From NCBI GenBank assembly GCA_022495995.1, contig JAFEMH010000163.1, positions 806,001 through 870,000 of the forward strand: a stretch of DNA of 64,000 bases, written 5' to 3'. Made by a program: the position numbers and the translations under genes. Origin of the DNA: Adenophora triphylla var. japonica. Lineage: Eukaryota > Streptophyta > Magnoliopsida > Asterales > Campanulaceae. Each line of letters starts with the position of its first letter. Position 1 is the stretch's first letter. Positions 59,729 through 64,000 of the stretch are shown piece by piece. The notes below the pieces were generated by a model. The model did no database searches and was not told the origin of the DNA. It saw nothing but the letters and a program-made list of their open reading frames with translations.

Positions 59729-61856
59729 ATGGGGAAAATTGAAGCTAATGGCCATGGAGTGGAGGCACCAGTTTTTGGTTAGTTCTTTTTCCTTTTATTT
59801 ACTTTCATTCATGAAGATTAAATCAGAATTATGCTTTCAATTTCAGATTTAATTATGGTTTCATATTAAATTTTGATTTTAGGGTTTCTACCTTCTTCGT
59901 CGTAAATTACGAGTATTTGACTTTGTTATAATATGTTAACTATTGGAAATTTTCTTTATCTTAAATTAAGAGTGTGTGATTTTCGTTAAGTTTTACTAAT
60001 TGCTGTTAATTTTTTTGGATGTCGTTAGGAAACTAGATGATTTTGATCGCGTGTATGTAGTAGTATAGTTGGTATTGTTTATAGAATAATACATAGATGG
60101 TTAAAACTCAAACTTAATTCAGGTAGGTAAAGCAAGTCAAAAAAGTGATTGACATTTTTCAATAAATGTTAGGAACAGAATTTAATTGATTTGCCGAAAA
60201 ATAATCAAAATATAATAATTCGTTTTAGACGGAGGGAATATGGAATTGGATTTGCTCATAAGAGCTTGCTCCTCTCGTTGCGAGTGTTTATAATTTGTCA
60301 CGTTCCTCTATAGGTGGGTTAGTTAGAATTAATTTGATATATATGAGATTTACGTCAAAGTCATATTAATTAATGCTACAACAGTAACGCTGTAGCATGT
60401 GCTTGTTGTTGTTGTTGTTGGAGCGGTTCCGAATATGAGAAAATATACATGTAATAAATATCTATAGTATAAATGGCAAAGGGGGATGAACAGTACAATG
60501 AACAATTTCAATGGCCAAATTTTCCATTTTGCCCTCACTAAGTTCTCCCTTTTCCATTTTGTTCTTAAAAAAAATTTAATTAAAAAAAAAAAATACGTGT
60601 CCTCGGACACGGGCATGTTCTAGTGATCTTATATTTTAGGGGATATGTGTGATTTTTATAATTAAGGGACCAAACATGCAATACCCTAAGAGTTCTGTGC
60701 CTTATGCTTTTTATTTTTCGAATTTTCATAATAACCTATTTTCATATATTTTGTTTGAACAGTTCCATCTGAAATTTTACAAGACAACAGCCAAGCTGCA
60801 AAAGTCTCAAACTCTGCACGTTACAAATGGTGGCTAGCAATCATCATCTTCATAACATTCGCCCTCTCCGGCCAGTCAGTCGCCACCCTCTTGGGCCGCC
60901 TTTACTTCGAAAAAGGCGGAAATAGCAAATGGATGGCAACCCTAGTTCAAACTTGCGGCTTTCCCGTCCTCCTCCCCTTCATGTTCCTCTACCATAAAAA
61001 AGAACGGACCAAACAAAACAATCGCGCCCACCATAAACCCCCTCTCTCTCTCCTCTTGCCTCTTTACATTTTCTTAGGCATTTTGTTGGCATCAGCTTGC
61101 ATGTTGTACACATTTGGTCTCGCCTACCTTCCCGTCTCTACTTTTTCTCTGATATGTGCAAGTCAACTGGCCTTCATCGCTTTCTTTTCCTACTTCCTAA
61201 ACGCCCAAAAATTCACTCCGTTTATCACAAACTCTCTAGTTCTTCTCACCATTTCTTCGATTCTTCTCGTGTTCCAAAATGACGAAAAGGGGTCTTCTAG
61301 TACTATTTCTAAAAAGAACTACACCATTGGGTTCATTTGTACCGCTGCAGCCTTCTGCCGCTATGGATTCATGCTTTCCTTAACAGAACTTGCTTTCAAG
61401 AAAGTCTTGAAAACACAAACTATAAGAGTTGTTTTTGACGTGACCGTTTACCAATCTATGTTCGGGACATTAGCTATTTTGATTGGGCTTTTCTCCAGTG
61501 GCGAGTGGAAGGGTATAACTGCAGAGATGGACGACTATGAACAAGGGAAAGTATCGTACGTGATGACTTTAGTTTGGACGGCCGTTTTTTGGCAAGTTTT
61601 TTTTATAGGTTCGGCTGGGTTGATTTATAAAGTTTCTTCGTTGTTTTCGAATGTCATTAGTGCTGTGGGTTTGCCGATTGTGCCAGTTTTTGCAGTGGTG
61701 TTTTTTCATGACAAGGTTAATGGAGTGAAGGTGGTCGCTCTTTTGTTGGCGATCTGGGGATTTATTTCGTATATTTATCAGCATTATCTTGATGACTTGA
61801 AGTCGAAGGCCGAAGCCGAAAATGAAGATGAAGATATTGAGATGAATATGCCCTGA
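59729..61856 (+). CDS. Purine permease family transporter, copy 2 (two exons)
   Basis: Tandem paralog of the gene at 265-2333, same family and topology. Exons are 59729-59777 and 60763-61856, phase 1, 380 residues. The intron has the same ends as in copy 1 and contains a Helitron absent from copy 1. The protein is nearly identical to copy 1. It ends earlier (EDIEMNMP, then TGA) because CTCAC became CTGAC. One striking difference is mid-protein: where copy 1 and the family have TSAGYG, this copy has AFCRYG, caused by a +1/-1 frame change over about ten bases (61351-61360). The frame is otherwise open, so it probably makes a full-length protein, but that change may affect transport. Confidence 0.88.
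60105..60238. mobile_element. Half of a decayed Stowaway MITE in the copy 2 intron
   Basis: Only the right end (GACGGAGGGAATA, about 60228-60240) is recognisable. It aligns with the MITE at 641-814 of copy 1. Confidence 0.45.
60461..60623 (+). mobile_element. 163-bp non-autonomous Helitron in the copy 2 intron
   Basis: Starts TCTATAGTATAAATGGC and ends GGGCATGTTCTAG, inserted exactly between A (60460) and T (60624). The hairpin GTGTCC, TC, GGACAC (60597-60610) lies about 10 bases before the CTAG end. Copy 1 has the uninterrupted site AATAAATA|TGATCTT at 1083/1084, with no duplication. These are the diagnostic Helitron features. Confidence 0.93.
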
Positions 61857-62047
61857 CAACTTAAAAGAAGTTAGTTTGATAATCAACAATATGTTGCAGG
61901 AACATATATATATATAGAGATATTATACAAATATTTGAAGAATAAGAATGTTGCTAAAGTAGTCATTTCTTCAAAGAACAAGTTATAGCATTTGATTAAT
62001 TATGTTTAACTTACATTTTCTTCATTTTTACAATCGTATTACATACA

Positions 62048-62642
62048 ATTGTATCATTTTATATCAAAATCTGCTATTTATACCCAAATTTATTTCATAA
62101 GTTGCAATTTAGTACATCATGACACAAAGTCACAATTCTGGAAAATTTGAAATTGCAATACGGAACACAATATTTCAAAATTTAGTACATCATGACACAA
62201 AATCGTATTACATACAATTGTATCATTTTATACCAAAATTTGTCATTTTATACCCAAATTTGTTATAGTAATATAAAGAACTAAATTGCACCATACTACC
62301 ATAAAGTTTACCTTGGAATTGCAATGCGGAACACAATATTTCAAAAGTTGCAATTTAGTACATCATGACACAAAGTTGCAATTCTGGAAAATTTGGGCGA
62401 CTGTTAAAATGAATGGACGGCAGTTAACAGTGTTAACAAAATGGAGTGTTAACAAAATGGACTGTTAAAATGAATGGACGACAATTAACGATGTTAACAA
62501 AATGGGCGTAAATGTTAACAAGCTTCTTTGAATATTTCAATCTCCACCCATAAAAATCGAAAGTTTTTCGTGTGCACTATAACATCATTTATATTTAACG
62601 AACCTCCATGATCCCACCCACCTATATAATCCCAATACCTAA
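62048..62642. repeat. Short local duplications after permease copy 2
   Basis: Homology with copy 1 stops at about 62047. After that, phrases such as TTTAGTACATCATGACACAA (62109, 62180, 62354) and AATGAATGGACG..AGTTAAC (62408, 62470) recur, showing tandem duplication of units of about 60-250 bp. No gene. Confidence 0.6.
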
Positions 62643-63327
62643 GGGGGCGTTTGATTCGTGGTAATTGACCATTTTGCGGCAAAATGGAATGGTCAATTCC
62701 GTTTGACCCATTCCAGTCCCGTGTTTGATTTGCATTTTCCATGGCAATGGAATGGCAAATTCCTTTGAATGAAGGAATTGGTCATTCCTTCCAAATATGG
62801 AAGGAATGCTCAATTCCTTCAGAAATGGAATTATAATTTTTTTTACCAAAATACCCCCAAACCTAAATCACCCCTACCCCTTGCCTACCCACCCCCACCC
62901 CTACCACCCCCACCTACCCCCCACCTCCACGAAAAAAAAAAAAATTTACTCATTTTGCATACCCCCTACCTACCCCACCCACCCAGCCCTGCCATACCCA
63001 CCCCCACGAAAAAAAAAATTTACTCATTTTGCATACCCCCTACCGATCCCACCCAGCCCTGCCCTACCCCCCCCCCACCCCCCACCCCAAAAAAAAATAA
63101 TTTTTTAAAAGAAGGGTGAATTGGACATTTTATATGCTTTTATTCCATTCCTATAATTTGTATTTTCAAACCAAACATGATTTGCCAAGGAATTGAATGA
63201 CAATTTCATTCAATTCCGTGTCAACCAAACGGAGGGGTTTGATCGATTTTTTTCCATTCCATTTCCTTCAGGAATTCAATTCCATTGACCATTCCTTTAA
63301 TTTTTTTCTCCCGAACCAAACGCCCCC
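62643..63327. mobile_element. PIF/Harbinger (Tourist-like) MITE with C-rich core
   Basis: Ends GGGGGCGTTTGATTCG and the complement of GGGGGCGTTTGGTTCG. TAA on both sides (62640-62642, 63328-63330). Inner arms repeat words like GGAATGG / CCATTCC. The core (62855-63090) is a duplicated C-rich stretch of CCCACCCCTACC type. The open frames through it are low-complexity proline runs and not genes. Confidence 0.85.
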
Positions 63328-64000
63328 TAAATTTGAAACAAAAGATAAAGAGTGTGTTTCATGGTGGCTGCCCCACCATCTTGCCACCATTACCACACCA
63401 CCACCGCCGCCATAAACAAATTCAAAAAACCAATTTGAACATTCCACTTTAATTCAATCAAGACAATAAAAATCATTCTAAAGCAAAATCAATTCACAAT
63501 AATTTTACTCAAATCAAAATTAAATAAAAAATCAAAATAACAAATCTACGGTTCATGATGTTGAGGCTTATTCAAAATCTTCTTCAGAAATCTCAGATAT
63601 ATGAGATTTTTGGGGTACTAGGGTTTGGAGAAGAAAAGCACGAAGATAGCTTTTATTCTTTCTTTTTTTCTTTTTCTTTTTTTCTTTCTTTTAAGGTTAG
63701 TCAAAATTTTCATATTACTTTTTATGATAATTATCTTATAATAATATCATTTTAATTTTCTGTTTAAAAAAAAACTAGAATATATATAATATTTAGATCG
63801 TATTTTTAATTTTTAAGTATTTTAGGTTTTCTTTTGGGCAATGGTATTTTATGTTTTTTATAATAAATAAAAAATACTAACAATAATATTGATGTAAAGT
63901 AACTTTATTTACATGTTTTTTAGATAAATTTTCATTAAAAAAGAAATTTTATTATTGTGAATGTAATTAATGGAAATCGATTAATGAAATAGTGTCGAAT
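63328..64000. other. Gene-free AT-rich end of window
   Basis: No reading frame with coding character, no RNA gene and no terminus recognised. Confidence 0.45.

Noticed and set aside
62769..63119. Proline-rich frames in the C-rich core of the MITE
   Set aside because: Low-complexity translation of CCCACCCC words inside a transposon.

Overview
This window is nuclear DNA from a flowering plant, most likely a eudicot. It is AT-rich, its genes have spliced introns, and it is packed with plant transposon families: Ty1/copia, Ty3/gypsy of the Tat type, CACTA, hAT, PIF/Harbinger, Stowaway, Helitron and SINE. I cannot name the species. Only three ordinary genes look intact: two tandem copies of a purine permease gene at the two ends (265-2333 and 59729-61856, plus strand) and a wall-associated receptor kinase gene (8279-10610, minus strand). 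A fragment of an RWA-type polysaccharide O-acetyltransferase gene (2904-4312) lacks its 3' part.

Layout. 1-2500: permease copy 1. 2900-4312: RWA fragment. 4630-7839: young, internally deleted copia element. 8279-10610: receptor kinase. 11718-31434: Tat-type gypsy element (minus strand) carrying a CACTA element (16978-26799), which itself carries a copia element (17596-25138); target duplications support each layer. The CACTA element holds pieces of the meiotic recombinase gene DMC1. 32759-40902: second Tat-type gypsy element with gag and an antisense ORF but no pol. It contains another CACTA-like element (35446-39634) with a 2.2 kb CCCTATA-type heptamer array. 42581-44644: two hAT elements side by side sharing the same 8-bp target. 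45125-50258: SINE, Stowaway and PIF MITEs and a Helitron remnant with a helicase tail. 50954-55513: decayed copia element. 56248-58672: foldback element with an inverted-polarity minisatellite and a NOP56 fragment. 59217-60623: two short Helitrons around and inside permease copy 2. 62643-63327: PIF-type MITE.

The two permease genes come from one duplication that includes their introns and flanks (homology from the GA microsatellite before the leader to about 140-190 bp after the stop). They are now 57 kb apart, and nearly all of that DNA is nested transposons. Comparing the copies gives natural empty sites that date several insertions. The transposon coding regions are mostly broken. The exceptions with long open frames are the integrase part of the first gypsy element, the gag of the second, and parts of the antisense ORFs. 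The most unusual material is gene capture (DMC1, NOP56) inside DNA transposons and the two arrays whose repeat polarity flips midway.
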